Source: Elysia chlorotica
Taxonomy: Eukaryota > Mollusca > Gastropoda > Plakobranchidae
NCBI GenBank assembly: GCA_003991915.1
Contig: RQTK01000236.1
Span: forward strand, 265,082-329,081
Direction: 5' to 3'
Length of the DNA: 64,000 nucleotides
In this document: piece by piece, positions 53,014 through 64,000 of the stretch
Layout of the letters: each line of letters opens with the position of its first letter
Position numbering within the stretch: position 1 is the stretch's first letter
Program-made: the position numbers and the translations under genes
The notes under the pieces: generated by a model
What the model was told of the DNA's origin: nothing
What the model saw: only the letters and a program-made list of their open reading frames with translations
The model's database searches: none

Positions 53014-55745
53014 GTTCAAAATCGTGAAAAGTTCATATGGAGGAGAAATGTGATCACATTCAATTTTTTTTTAAAGACACAGAAACAAGTTTATTACACA
53101 CATCCAAACTCTTATGAAAAAATTATTATATGTTTTTCAATTTGCCTTAAGTCTATCATGTTGCCATTGAATTTTTTTTTCTACTACTGTGGCATTTTAT
53201 GTTATGTAAATGATCTGACTATTCTATGTGTTTTACACCTAGTGCAAGATTTCGTAGTAGTGGTAATATAAAACTATATTGTTATTTGCTGTCATTTAGA
53301 TCACATATTTCTTAACTGCATTTTTTGTTTTAGATATAAAAATATCAGTTACTTAAACAGACTCCTTGAACTTTTTACTACAAATTACTTAAGCCTAATG
53401 AAACAAACAGGTATGTTTAATTGCTTTTTATAAAAAGTTGCTGTTCATTCTTTTCAACTGATTAATTGTGAAAAGTAGCATTGTTGTTATTTTTTATTAT
53501 AATATTTTTTTAAAGAATTCCATTTGTGGCCAGGGAAATTAGTTTTGTGGTCACACAAAAAGACACCTGCCCAACTGAGTGTTCTAATTTTTTAAATGTT
53601 ATTAATCTGAACAAAATTGTATTATAATAGTTATGTGATGTATTTCTGTATATATTTTTTGGGTTTATAAGATGCTAAAATGTCTTTATATGGTAGATAA
53701 AAGACTTTTAAATATTTAAGACTTTTCCGATTCGTATTAAATTTGGAAAATCATATCAGAACTTCGAGAAATGCATGCAACTCAATCATTTAACTTGTTC
53801 CCATATAACTTATGAAGGACATGAAAACAAGAAATGAAAAACAGCCATGCTTTATCCTAGCTGCAGTATAGGCATGTTTATTAATATTGTGAATTTTCAT
53901 GCAATGCCTAATGTTTATATTGGTTGGCATAATTCGTCTTTGTCATTTCCTGAAAGAAATAAATCCTGATAGCTCTCTAGATTAGATTTTTCTTTACTCT
54001 CGAACTCTTCCACACTAGAAAGTATCCATTATTTTAGTGCTAGCAGTTTTGAAAAAGACGGAATAGAAAAAAATGATGCAGTTGGTCAGCCTCAAGAAAA
54101 AATTGTTGTTTTTTTTAGCCATGTCACAAGCTATTTTTTGTCAATTATGAAATATAACTTTGTCACAACTCTATTTAAATTCTATTTCAATTGATTTTTG
54201 GGAAGATTGACCTAATTGTTTCATGATTTAAACTTTTGAAATGCCAAAGTCATTTGAGGTTTATCTCTTTGGTTTATTTTACTCATTCCGTAGCGTGTTC
54301 AATTACAGGGTGATAAAGAATTATTTGTTTCAGAGCATATTGCTTAAAATTTGTTTTGTTTTATCTGTGTTTTTAATTTGTGGTAAAAAAAAAATTCATA
54401 CTTTATTTATTTTATCTTATGTCATAAAAATAAGGACTTGTCATAACTCCTAAAAATTTAATTTGGATAACTTAACCTTACTTAATAATTTTTGCATTAT
54501 GTCTTGCTTATATCTGATACAATATATACATTTTATCTACATCACCATACATATGAACTGTAAGCTTTATGTTACATATGTATCATCATATCCCAATGCT
54601 ATTTTGCATATCATTAGATTTATACATGATAAGTCTTTTAAAAAATGTTTTGTTCTACTTATTTCCCTGATTTTATAGCCAACCATATCAGCTTTCTTAG
54701 ATTGACTATTTTATTTTTTTTAAGCCAGCAAGTGAATACTTGCATTCATGAAAAGGGATCAGACCAGGGTCCATATGCAGCTCTACATTAGCTTAGTAAG
54801 TTTTATCATGAGGAGCTCTCAGCTCGCTAAGTTTGATGCAACTGGTATCGTCACCTATGAAGTTGGTCTTAATTGCTAAGTTAGAAAAGGTTAAGACAAT
54901 AACATAGCCACTCAGTACATAGCTTTTCCTTATTGCTTAACGTGTCATAAAAGCAGCAAACGCCGATTCAGCCGCCATCTTGAAAAGCTCTTGGCTCACT
55001 TTTTAAAATACATCTAATAAAACAATAAAGCGATAAGTTTTTTTTAGTCATTTTCAGTCTCTCTTAGCAGAGTGATGTTCTGTTGATAATTCTAATCAAG
55101 GAAAGTGGCGTATTCTATCGAGGCAAACTTGAGGTTAGATTTACATCTAGTGTTTGGGGGTTTGTCTGAAAGCTGGGTCAGTAGAAGTGTCCATTAGATT
55201 AGTGTAGGCTAGTTTAACTACACAAGCGTCATAAAAATAGTTGCATACCATCAACGAGTTGCATATGGGCCCAGACTGCAGTAAATGCAGGAAATCTTGT
55301 TTCCTAAGATCTAAGATTAGTTCAGGTTATGTGATGAAGCAATGTATATTTTGCTAAATTGTAATTAGATTTCACATCTGTTGTATTAAGCTTAAGTGCC
55401 ATTACAATACATTTTGTGGGATTAGAAATTCTGGTACATAGCTTAAGCTAGACTTATGTGTGTTTGCATGTGTGCATCTGTTTCAATATTCATTGTAGCT
55501 TTTGAGAGGCTTAATCTATTACGAAAAATTAAAAAGGGTTTTTATTTTTCAGTTTCAAACATTTGTTTTAAATTGTGGGTTAACACTGAAGGGATGATCA
55601 ATGCCAAAGCCTTCGCTTTTACACTTAAAAAGATGCTGATAGAGTAGTGCTTGTTTATAAGCACCTAATAAAGATTTTTATGTAGTTGCTAGAAGGCAAA
55701 TCTCGTCTTATTTCAACTTCTCAATTTAAATGCTACGTAATACAT
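53014..55745 (+). other. YIPF4 3' UTR and intergenic sequence
   Basis: Very AT-rich. Short frames only, none protein-like. The 3' UTR end is unknown. Confidence 0.6.
53958..53963 (+). terminator. candidate polyadenylation signal for YIPF4
   Basis: AATAAA 945 bp after the stop. Other A/T-rich variants lie nearby, so the choice is tentative. Confidence 0.25.
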
Positions 55746-56022
55746 AGTTGGGTGAACTGGCTCAAGTGGTAAAGCTATGGTCTCCAGAGCGGGATGTCCG
55801 TGGTTTGAATCCCAAAACAGTCAAATATGGATTTGTCCAATTTCATACTCAACTGGCTGGTTCTTTGTCAGTATAATATAGAATGGTTGAGACAGGAGCC
55901 CAGGTATCCCCGCCCTGTCTCATGTGTGGCAGCACATAAAATTGCCAGACGCCAGTCATGGAGCCTGTCCACAGTATGGCCTAGTACTGACAACGGACGT
56001 GAAAACAAGGTAACTTAACTTA
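55746..56022 (+). mobile_element. near full-length SINE, plus strand
   Basis: Head GGTGAACTGGCTCAAGTGGT (A-box region) and GTGGTTTGAATCCC (B box); linker GTCAGTATAATATAGAATGG; core TGAGACAGGAGCCCAGGTAT, CCCGCCCTGTCTCATGTGTG and GCAGCACATAAAATTGCCAG; tail TACTGACAACGGACGTGAAA. The blocks occur in the same order as in the copy at 7986-8258. No clean target-site duplication was found. Confidence 0.88.
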
Positions 56023-58189
56023 AGACACAGCTTTACATCAGAAAATGTCCTCCATGTCATGTTGCTGCACCTCAATTTGAGGTTCATTATGATCTTCTCA
56101 TAACCGAGGCAGGCTTTAAGCTTTTACTGCTTTTGTATGGTTCACCACGGGTCACAAGAGTTGGATGAGAAATTGGTGAGCATTGTTACATAACCTAGGA
56201 AGTAAATAGTATTTTGGGTGCTGGATGCAAACACAAAGTATGGATGGTTCCAAAACTCCTAGGCTTTGTAATTTTGGATGCCTTGTCACTTCAGATATAA
56301 AAAAAAATTATTAAAAACAAAGTGTAACTTTTAGCATAAAAGATTGCTTTTTACAGAATGTTTCATGCTCGTATTTGTTTTGTTTTGCATGCACCTTTAT
56401 AAGCTTTATCAATGTCAAATTGCAATGTATCAAACTAAATAAATCTTCGTAAAATTCACGAATATGGATTTTAACAGGAAATGTATCCTTTGTTTCCTCA
56501 TAATCCCATCAAATTACATTTATTTTAAGAGCATGTGTAAAGGGCTTGAATATGCATGTGAGATTGAGAGAGGAAAGAGAAAACAAGACGACTTTTATTA
56601 TCTACAGATTTACTGAATTGGTTATTGTACTATTTTGGGATTTTAGTCAGAAGACTCATCGGGTATCACTTGTGATGAAAATAAAAGTTAAAACAACTAT
56701 ATTAAAATTCTAACCAGTAACTAACAAAAACTCGTTTATTTTCTTTTCATACTTGATGATCTAAACCTATAAAAAACACTAAGTTATTTATCAATAAATC
56801 AATTTTTTTGTTTTTTTTTGTATTACTGACACATTTAATTGAAAAACAAAAAGATACCTCTGATATGAACTGAACAAGGAGAGCATGAAAAACAGTGTGC
56901 TTTACATTTGTTTAAAATCATAATTATGTATTTGTAACAATATTTTTAAAAAAAATCCATAAAAAAAGGAAAAAAATGTGTCATCGATTCATACTTTATT
57001 CAATACTTACACACACACAAAATGACAATATTATGTTACCTTTTTCCATAAATTAAATATGAACCAACAAGTGAAATGTTAATTTTTAGAAGTGAAAAAA
57101 ACAACAACAGAAAGGCCATAAATCAATCATTTCTACGAGGCCCCTACTAGTACTACCTAATTATACTAAGGGATGCCACACTGGATGACTCATCCAAAAA
57201 AGATACAGTTTTCATGCAAAAGAATTGTATTTATCACTTTCATTGCCAAACCTTTTATATGTGTATCATCTTCTACTACGCATCATTCAAAAAGTCATTA
57301 GTGGGTTTTTAGAGAAAATAAATGTTCTTTCACATGAACGAATATAACTTTTTTTATTGTTGTAATTTATAGTATTTCGGGGATTCTTCCTATAAAGAAG
57401 TCTACACTTCAAGTCAAGTGAAAAGTGACAGCAAATAATTAGAGTTGTGGCTGTTGGTGTGATTTTACATCGGCTATGCAAGAAAAGATTTAGATTTTGA
57501 TAATGTGAATACAAAAGAACAAAGTAATCATTTTCATCATTTTCTAGCTGATTCTTCTAAGATACTTCAGGTTTGTTCCTTTTGTATTTATTTTCAAAAG
57601 CTTGTTTTATAAATGTCTCTCTATAAATGCCGTGTCTTTATTAATTAGGTACTTGCACTACTTTTCTGTAGGAATTTGTGTCCAAACCAATAAATTGTCT
57701 TTTGTTTGTGGGTGTGGGTGTTTTGTGGAGGGGGTGTGGGGATGAAACTGAGAAACGAAACGACTAAAAATGTCAGACTTCCCAGACATTATACTTTGTA
57801 GCTGGAGAGAAAAGAAACATCTATTTTAAAAATTAATGCAATGTGTCTGTAATCAATGTTCAGGTGAACTCACGCTTACTTTGTTAAGTTTTGGTTAGAG
57901 CAACGCTCCTATCTTCGTCTTAAAAATAGAAGAAAAAAATCGTTTGAAACATCATAGTTAGCACTTTAGTATGTTTAATCTCTATGCTTGTGGTTTTGTC
58001 CCATGTAAATAACAAGAGGAGCAGTATTAAAAGATTTGCGGCCAGATAAGATTTCCTTGGGCAACCAAGAACAGGAGAAATTAAGCATTAGAAGAGAGGT
58101 TCGCCCTCTGAGACTCCACATAGATACACAAAGCAATGATGAAAATGATGATGATCAACATGATAATAATGAGAAGAATTACAATTTTA

Positions 58190-58190
<1 letters not shown>
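56023..58190. other. intergenic, nothing identifiable
   Basis: AT-rich with no supported gene or repeat family. Confidence 0.6.
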
Positions 58191-58327
<137 letters not shown>

Positions 58328-59188
58328 TGCATAAGATAATGTTGAGGTATAAACGACTTGAACATTGTGAGAAATATGAGCAAGTCGTTCACAACGAAAC
58401 ACAATTGAACCGTTCAAGCGGCGATACACACATTGGAGTCTTGCTTAGAAACAAAATGACGTGTTTAGTAAGAGCATGGCTTTATTTAGAATTTATTTTG
58501 CTTTTCGTATTCAGTGGGGTTAGTAAAAAATATTATGTCGTGAAGATATAAATGTTACAACAACAAAAAATGGAAAGAAAACATGTAGCCTGCATTGCAG
58601 CAACACCAATGTCTTACTTGAAACTGGAGCGAAAATGTCGCTGTATGCAAGAGCAATGCATTATCTAAATCAGTTATTCTATAGTTTAACGTGCGAGATG
58701 ACGTGGATGCATTTCACATATCGATGTTAATAGGGATTGGCTGTACTTAAAAGGATACATACAATTGTCAGCCACTTGCTAGATTTTAATGTATCCGCAA
58801 AAGGAAAAAAAAGCAGAGTATTAGCATAAAAATAAAAATGAACGTTTGCTTATGAGTTTTAAAGAAACGGTAGCAGTAACATGCATCTCTTATACGAGTT
58901 ATTTTCTTGTAAAGGTGTTTTTTACTTCTTTTTTTTTAAAGAGAAAATAAAATTTTTCAATTAAAAAATTATAGGGGGCGTCCTGGAACAATCATCGCAC
59001 CTTAGGCTTCAAAACCGGTATTCATCCAGTGAAAATGTAATAATTGTAACATCCTCTGCATTTCCGTAGGTAACTTTGCGCTTAGCCTCAAGAGGAAGGT
59101 GAAGGTTATTGTGTAAGAAGTTAACCGATATTCAAATGCGGAAGTCAGATGTAGAGAGCAAACATCATGTTACGATTTTTTTTAATGT

Positions 59189-59410
59189 GGCGGCCTCTCG
59201 GGCAACAAGTTGGTCCTCACAAGATCACGTTTAAGGCAACCTCTCGAGTAACAAGTTGATCCTCACAAGATCACGTTTAAGGCAACCTCTCGAGCAACAA
59301 GTTGGTCCTCACAAGATCACGTTTAAGGCAACCTCTCGAGCAACAAGTTGATCGTCACAAGATCACGTTTAAGGCAACCTCTCGAGTAACACGTTGGTCC
59401 TCACAAGATC
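59189..59410. repeat. 46-bp minisatellite, about 4.8 copies
   Basis: Units start at 59189, 59235, 59281, 59327 and 59373, each 46 bp, beginning GGCAACCTCTCGAG and containing CCTCACAAGATCACGTTTAA. Copies differ at a few positions (TAAC/CAAC, GATC/GGTC). It lies about 260 bp past the TMEM86-like stop codon. Confidence 0.95.
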
Positions 59411-59567
59411 CAAGAAAAATGTCATTGGCGTGATAATTTGATTCTAACTAGAAAAGTCTGCCTTCAGCGTTTTGATGTGCATAAATTAAACTGCTGTTTT
59501 TTAAATACAGATGTGAAGAGCATTCATTAACCATACGAACTTACCAGCAGCTGCCAACATGTTTGGC

Positions 59568-59573
59568 TTTATT
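59568..59573 (-). terminator. candidate polyadenylation signal for TMEM86-like gene
   Basis: AATAAA on the minus strand, 93 bp after the stop codon, a plausible distance for a short 3' UTR. If used, the minisatellite falls outside the mRNA. Confidence 0.45.
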
Positions 59574-59665
59574 TTTGGCGTGACATAATGATGGATGGGC
59601 CTATATGACTGGCTTGTTTTCAGCTGTTATAAAGTAACATCAAAAGTGAAATGTATCATTATGTC

Positions 59666-60550
59666 TCAACAAATACCAACAGTAAGAAGAAGCTGTGCTG
59701 TGTAATATGTTGTCAGAATCGAGGCTTCTGGGTAAGGTGTCGCAGTGACCCACTTGTTGAGCGCTATGAGGAAATCGGACGCGATGAAGAAACACGCTCC
59801 AATCATGGTGGAGAAGGATTTCCTGGACGGGAAACTCTCAAACCCAGCCATGGCGTAGAACAACATCGAATGGATGCACGCTGCGTATCCGAATACCATG
59901 ACATTCAGGGTGATCTCGTCTATCCCTGGAGCAAGGATGGCGTTGAGAGTTATGCACAGCGGCACTGCGACCCAGGCCAGTCGGCTCTTCTTGTGGCGAT
60001 GTCTCAGTGCCAGAAGGTACATCATCTGGGCTGCGCCAAATGCGAGGATTCCTACTTTGAAAAGATGCCTGTACACCAGGCACGCATCCCCAACACTAGA
60101 AATCAGCAGACCGACTATAAACCGGGTCTTGAAAGGCCGTATCTCAGGGGCGGGGTCTACTTTCTGTGTCGCCGATTCGTCATTGTAAAAAATATCTTGT
60201 TTCGAGCTACTAGTTGTAGGACTGTCACATTGTTGATTTCCAGCGCATATTTTGGTGTTCTTTCTGAAGAGAGCGTCATTAGACATTTTTGAGCTGTCAG
60301 CCACTGAGTGACCATTTTGATGATTCTCATTACAAGGTTTATTACTCCTAGGCTCTTGATCTTTTTTGTAGAGTTGTTTCCGTTTTTGCCGAAAGCTTTT
60401 TAAGACGACATAGAAGGCGAGGTACCAGATGGGTAATATTTTGAGGACCACTGAGGTCCAGGCTTCCGGCGCGCGGCCCAGGTGCGGCTTGAAGGTGACC
60501 AGATACACCAGCAGCAGGAGGAAGAACGGGACCAGGGCCGGCTCCAGCAT
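59666..60550 (-). CDS. TMEM86/YhhN-family protein (lysoplasmalogenase-like), 294 aa
   Basis: A single coding exon. The YhhN/TMEM86 family are multi-pass membrane enzymes; the vertebrate member TMEM86B hydrolyses the vinyl-ether bond of lysoplasmalogens in the ER. Visible signatures: MLEPALVPFFLLLLVYLVTF as first membrane segment, VVLKILPIWYLAFYVVL, the SxxGD motif SSVGD (151-155), FGAAQMMYLLALRHR (171-185), PLCITLNAIL, GYAACIHSMLFYAMAG, the second conserved block IGACFFIASDFLIALNKW (250-267), and YYTAQLLLTVGIC at the end. Residues about 52-140 form a charged, Ser-rich insertion between the second and third segments, making it longer than the usual 210-240 residues. A CCACAG acceptor-like site 12 bp upstream of the ATG suggests a 5' non-coding exon. 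Activity is inferred from the family. Confidence 0.9.
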   Translation of the reverse strand: MLEPALVPFFLLLLVYLVTFKPHLGRAPEAWTSVVLKILPIWYLAFYVVLKSFRQKRKQLYKKDQEPRSNKPCNENHQNGHSVADSSKMSNDALFRKNTKICAGNQQCDSPTTSSSKQDIFYNDESATQKVDPAPEIRPFKTRFIVGLLISSVGDACLVYRHLFKVGILAFGAAQMMYLLALRHRHKKSRLAWVAVPLCITLNAILAPGIDEITLNVMVFGYAACIHSMLFYAMAGFESFPSRKSFSTMIGACFFIASDFLIALNKWVTATPYPEASILTTYYTAQLLLTVGIC

Positions 60551-61195
60551 GGTCTCAGCAACTCAGCTGTGGATGGCAGAAATAGGTGGGTTTAAAAAAA
60601 CGCTTTAAAAAGATACTTTTAGGCTGTTTTCGACAAAATCCTTTCGTCAGGACACTAAGAAAGAATCGGTGAATAAAATAAAATCAAAAAGTCATAATCA
60701 CCAAAAATTCGATATTTTGACTTTCGATCCTTATAACTCAGATCTAGGTCTAGCGAGATTCGACTGATTTCCCCATCCCGTCACACTTGTCAGAGAGGAT
60801 ACGACAGTTAATTATTTTTCTCTAATACCGGTATAACTAATGTCGACTTACTATAACTTTTAACGACGTGTAAAGACAGGGTTAATTATGGCTAATTGAT
60901 TTCAAATGGCCGACGGAAGTGAACCATAAACGGTAGACAAGAAGCGCAGTCAATTAAGCCTAATAACCTTATCAATCATTCACAGATGAAATGCTAGTCT
61001 ATAATATAGATTAATCTATCACAGACATCACTTTTTAGATTCGTTGAAAATTAAGGTTCAGAATTAATCATGCATACACTAATCCAGGTTATAATTATTC
61101 ACTCCCACTTCGGGGTAAATGAAATGCAAATAATTGACATTATGATGTCACTTTTTCCTAAAAAAAACACCTTGTTATTGTTTGTTAGCATATGA
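60551..61195 (-). other. 5' flank of the TMEM86-like gene
   Basis: Probably a 5' intron or promoter. No recognisable elements beyond AT-rich sequence. Confidence 0.5.
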
Positions 61196-61331
61196 TAGGA
61201 TAGGATAAACTGCTATGCATCCACAAGGAAAATTTTCGTTGGATATACAATCAACAACCGGAAAATTGACATTGACATAAAAACACTAATGAAGCATGAG
61301 CATCGATAACTTGCACACCATATATCCCTTT

Positions 61332-61378
<47 letters not shown>

Positions 61379-61459
61379 CAACAACCGGAAAATTGACATT
61401 GACATAAAAACACTAATGAAGCATGAGCATCGATAACTTGCACACCATATATCCCTTTT

Positions 61460-61524
<65 letters not shown>

Positions 61525-62929
61525 TTTTACAATAGTTCTCTTTTTGTGAAATCTTTATGTTACACATTTCATTTTATATCATAAGGACAGATGACATTCA
61601 GATCGATATGGGCAAGGAATGTTACAATGTGATTGATATAGTTCTAGAAAGTCTAACAGAGGCAGAAGCAAAGGGGTTCATTATCTTTTCGTCCTTGAAG
61701 GGGATTGCAAGAGCTTATTGCCCCTAGCAGAGTGTACAAACTCATCGTAAAGGGAGTGTTTGCTGTTACGTATAATTGAATTCAGCTTAATCATGCAAGC
61801 CTGGGAGTGGATTGTTTTCAGACTTTTTAATTCAATATTATTTTTTATCCTGCTTTCTTGATTATATTACATGTATTTACTTTACTTTCCTACCCTTTTG
61901 ACTGCTGAACCCCTGAAGCTGATACATATGGAATTATACTTTCTATCCTAGAGGCATAGAAGCGAAAAAGTATTGTTTGATTCGGTTGATTTCACAAAAA
62001 GTACATTCTTTGATTTATTTTTTTGCATAGTGCCATCACATGTTCATGTCAGTTCAATTTTTCATCGATTAAAAATCCAAGATATTTGTATTGTTGTACA
62101 ATTCTACTTGTTCTCCGTTAATCGTCGGAGGAGGGTGGGGTGGGGGGTGGGGGAGGTTCTGTTGTCTATTATTAGAAATATTCAGTTGCAAGTATTACCT
62201 TTCACACCACTTAACAAACTTTTCTACATCTTCCAAATAGGATGATTGTGTTTTAGTTACAAGAAAACTTTGAATGACAGTCATCTGCAAACTTTAGCAA
62301 TGCCTTGTCCGTGTTGTGGGTGCGATAGTCATTTGTGTAGAGTGTGTAAAGAGTTGGAGACAGTACGCAGCCCTGCGGAACTCCAGTATTCAATTTACAT
62401 ACTTTGGAAATTGTGTTGTTCAATTTAGTTGGCCTTCTTTGAGTACAAAAATAAAACATCCATGCAATCACATTTTTGTTTACCTTCAAGGCAATTAGCT
62501 TTTTAACACACACAAAAACAATCACGTGTGGCTGAATCGAATTGAATGCAGACGAAAAGTCAATAAAAAGTACATGCACCTATGTCGTTTCTAATTATTG
62601 TTTGAGACCATTATTCACAAATACTTCAACACTCCAGCTGAATTTGTATGCAAACTGACGGGCATCGCGATAGTTCTCTACTTCGCTTTCAGAATTTTTT
62701 GCATTAAATTCTCAAAACATTTCATAAGTACTGGGGATGGGGTCAAGGCTATAGGTCGTAGATACAACGCTGTCTTCCACAGTGATGGTATTTGGGACAG
62801 ACGCAATGAGGTCTTAAAAAGGGATGTAAAATGACTGTTTATTAACGATAATTTTATCAGACCTCCAGCCTTGTACCCAATAGCACTCTTGGATACACAT
62901 AAAAATCTCTTTCTTCTAAATACACACAC
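61196..62929 (-). mobile_element. LINE with damaged reverse transcriptase, copy B
   Basis: Minus-strand frames read SLFKTSLRLSQIPSLWKTAL and LRPIALTPS (RT N-terminal block), then after a break VLFIDFSSAFNSIQPHVIVF, KLNNTISKVCKLNTGVPQGC with VLSPTLYTLYTNDYR, and LLKFADDCHSKF (catalytic FADD motif). Downstream come the worn post-palm region and a 3' UTR with (CT)n, matching copy A at 425-1300 in inverse orientation. The motif set suggests a Rex1/L2-like clade. Stops and a deletion between 62579 and 62678 inactivate it. Confidence 0.87.
61247..61500 (-). repeat. 127-bp tandem duplication in the LINE 3' UTR
   Basis: ACAATCAACAACCGGAAAAT through CACACCATATATCCC occurs at 61247 and again at 61374, each followed by (CT)n (61333-61372 and 61462-61520). 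Copy A has only one unit. Confidence 0.93.
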
Positions 62930-63590
62930 ATATATTATATATTATATTATTTTGCAGATTAACAAATATAGATTTAAACTGCATTGTTGACCCGTTTGTA
63001 GGCTATAAGTCAGAGGTTGAAAACGCCATTACGTTTTTCATTATGGGATGACCATTAATCTTAGCAAAAGGAAAACACTTATTAACATGGATGATTCATA
63101 TCAAGAGAATTTCATCTTCAAAGAGGTTTTGAGGTTAACAAGGTTGTTTACTATTACCACTTATTTTATACAAGCAATTCAAATCCTTGCCATAAGCAGA
63201 AGCTATTAAAACAAAACAAAATGCATCTGCGTAAGACCATTTGAAGCGGTTATAATTAAACAATATGCTGACGGTCCTTCTAATGAGAGACTAATTTGAT
63301 TTTCCAGAAGTGTTAAAAAATTAGAACTTTCAAAATATTTCATGTTTGGAACTTAAGAATTAAAAAATGGCAAGCAATGATAACAGTACAAAGGGCATTA
63401 CTCGATACAATAATTTTCGGCACTTCGTTTTTCGGCAGACCAAAAAAGACTTACATTTTTTTCTTCAGACCAGGACCGCGTTACACATTGGACTAATTTG
63501 AAAGCGATAATTTAAATTCTATATATATATATATACATTGTGGGTAAAGAGAGGTGGTTCAACTATTGGTAGAATTCATATCACTAAAAT
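62930..63590. other. unassigned AT-rich sequence
   Basis: Starts with a short TATAT run. No supported gene. Confidence 0.5.
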
Positions 63591-64000
63591 TTCAGGTTTA
63601 CGTCAAGTCCAAGATTACTAAGATTATTGTTGAGGTTAATATGGGTAAGAGATACTTATGCTAACAAAAGAGCATTTGGGAAATTTAGAAGATCAGTTAT
63701 GGTAATTTCATCTGAAGATGGGGGGGGTCTAAACATGGCTAATCTAAAAGAAAAAGAAAATGCATAATATGTTAACTGGACAGAAGAAAAAAAAACAATT
63801 TCAATAAATGGAGAAACATGGACTTTGATCCTCTGTTTCTATACGAAAGACTTAGGGCAAATATCAGTTTTCGAATCGAACGTTTACCTGTCAAACTTCA
63901 ATGGTCTGAAATTTGTGCGGAACAGATTTTGGAATATATGGCAGAAAATTGGATATAACAAATTAATCCTAGCGACGGAATTATTTCAAATAAAAAATAT
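63591..64000 (+). mobile_element. possible second-type LINE C-terminal fragment
   Basis: The plus-strand frame reads KRAFGKFRRSVMVISSEDGG, GLNMANLKEKENA, then a stop, then YVNWTEE, and later FLYERLRANISFRIERLPVK. The GGLNM...W block resembles the C-terminal region of L1/Tx1-like ORF2 proteins. It is degenerate and runs off the window. Confidence 0.5.

Noticed and set aside
59651..60292. 213-residue plus-strand frame
   Set aside because: Antisense to the TMEM86-like coding exon, whose motifs are unambiguous.

Overview
This is a eukaryotic, animal window. It is AT-rich, with long introns flanked by GT-AG sites, dense microsatellites, a tRNA-derived SINE family and decayed LINEs. The gene set (an EAG potassium channel, an ankyrin/SOCS-box protein, YIPF4, a TMEM86/YhhN protein) is metazoan. 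The overall texture suggests a lophotrochozoan, probably a mollusc, but nothing in the sequence proves the species.

Layout. 1-1300 is the decayed 3' half of a LINE plus tetranucleotide repeats. 2679-10965 (+) holds the last three coding exons of an ether-a-go-go (EAG/KCNH1-5 class) channel: most of the cyclic-nucleotide-binding-homology domain, then a very long C-terminal tail ending in the tetramerising coiled coil. A complete SINE with a 12-bp target-site duplication sits in the last intron. 12994-17402 is a 2.2-kb direct tandem duplication with only about a dozen differences between copies, followed by (CT)n and (GAA)n arrays and a minus-strand LINE remnant (17.7-19.1 kb). 21663-24134 (+) is a two-exon gene of unrecognised family. 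24-34 kb is non-genic and repeat-rich, with a foldback repeat at 26 kb, an (AGT)n array of about 280 bp at 27 kb, and a SINE tail fused to an RTE-like LINE fragment at 28.7 kb.

34363-44564 (-) is a 12-exon ankyrin-repeat/SOCS-box gene that assembles to 605 residues with every splice phase consistent. 45655-53013 (+) is a complete six-exon YIPF4 gene (275 aa) divergent from it. The two start codons lie 1.1 kb apart, across a stretch built from CTAGAT-type words. YIPF4 intron 2 contains an internally deleted LINE that keeps its endonuclease and C-terminus but lacks the RT core. 59666-60550 (-) is a TMEM86/YhhN (lysoplasmalogenase-like) gene with a 46-bp minisatellite downstream. 61.2-62.9 kb (-) is a second, inverted copy of the LINE found at 1 kb, and a fragment of a different LINE closes the window.

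The genes do unrelated jobs (membrane excitability, ubiquitin-ligase substrate adaptor, Golgi membrane protein, lipid metabolism), so no operon-like system is present. The most notable structures are the SINE family (eight or nine copies in 64 kb), the near-identical 2.2-kb duplication, which may be an assembly artefact, the deleted LINE, a putative TTAA-flanked MITE in the ankyrin gene, and the unrecognised two-exon gene. No rRNA, true tRNA or CRISPR was seen.
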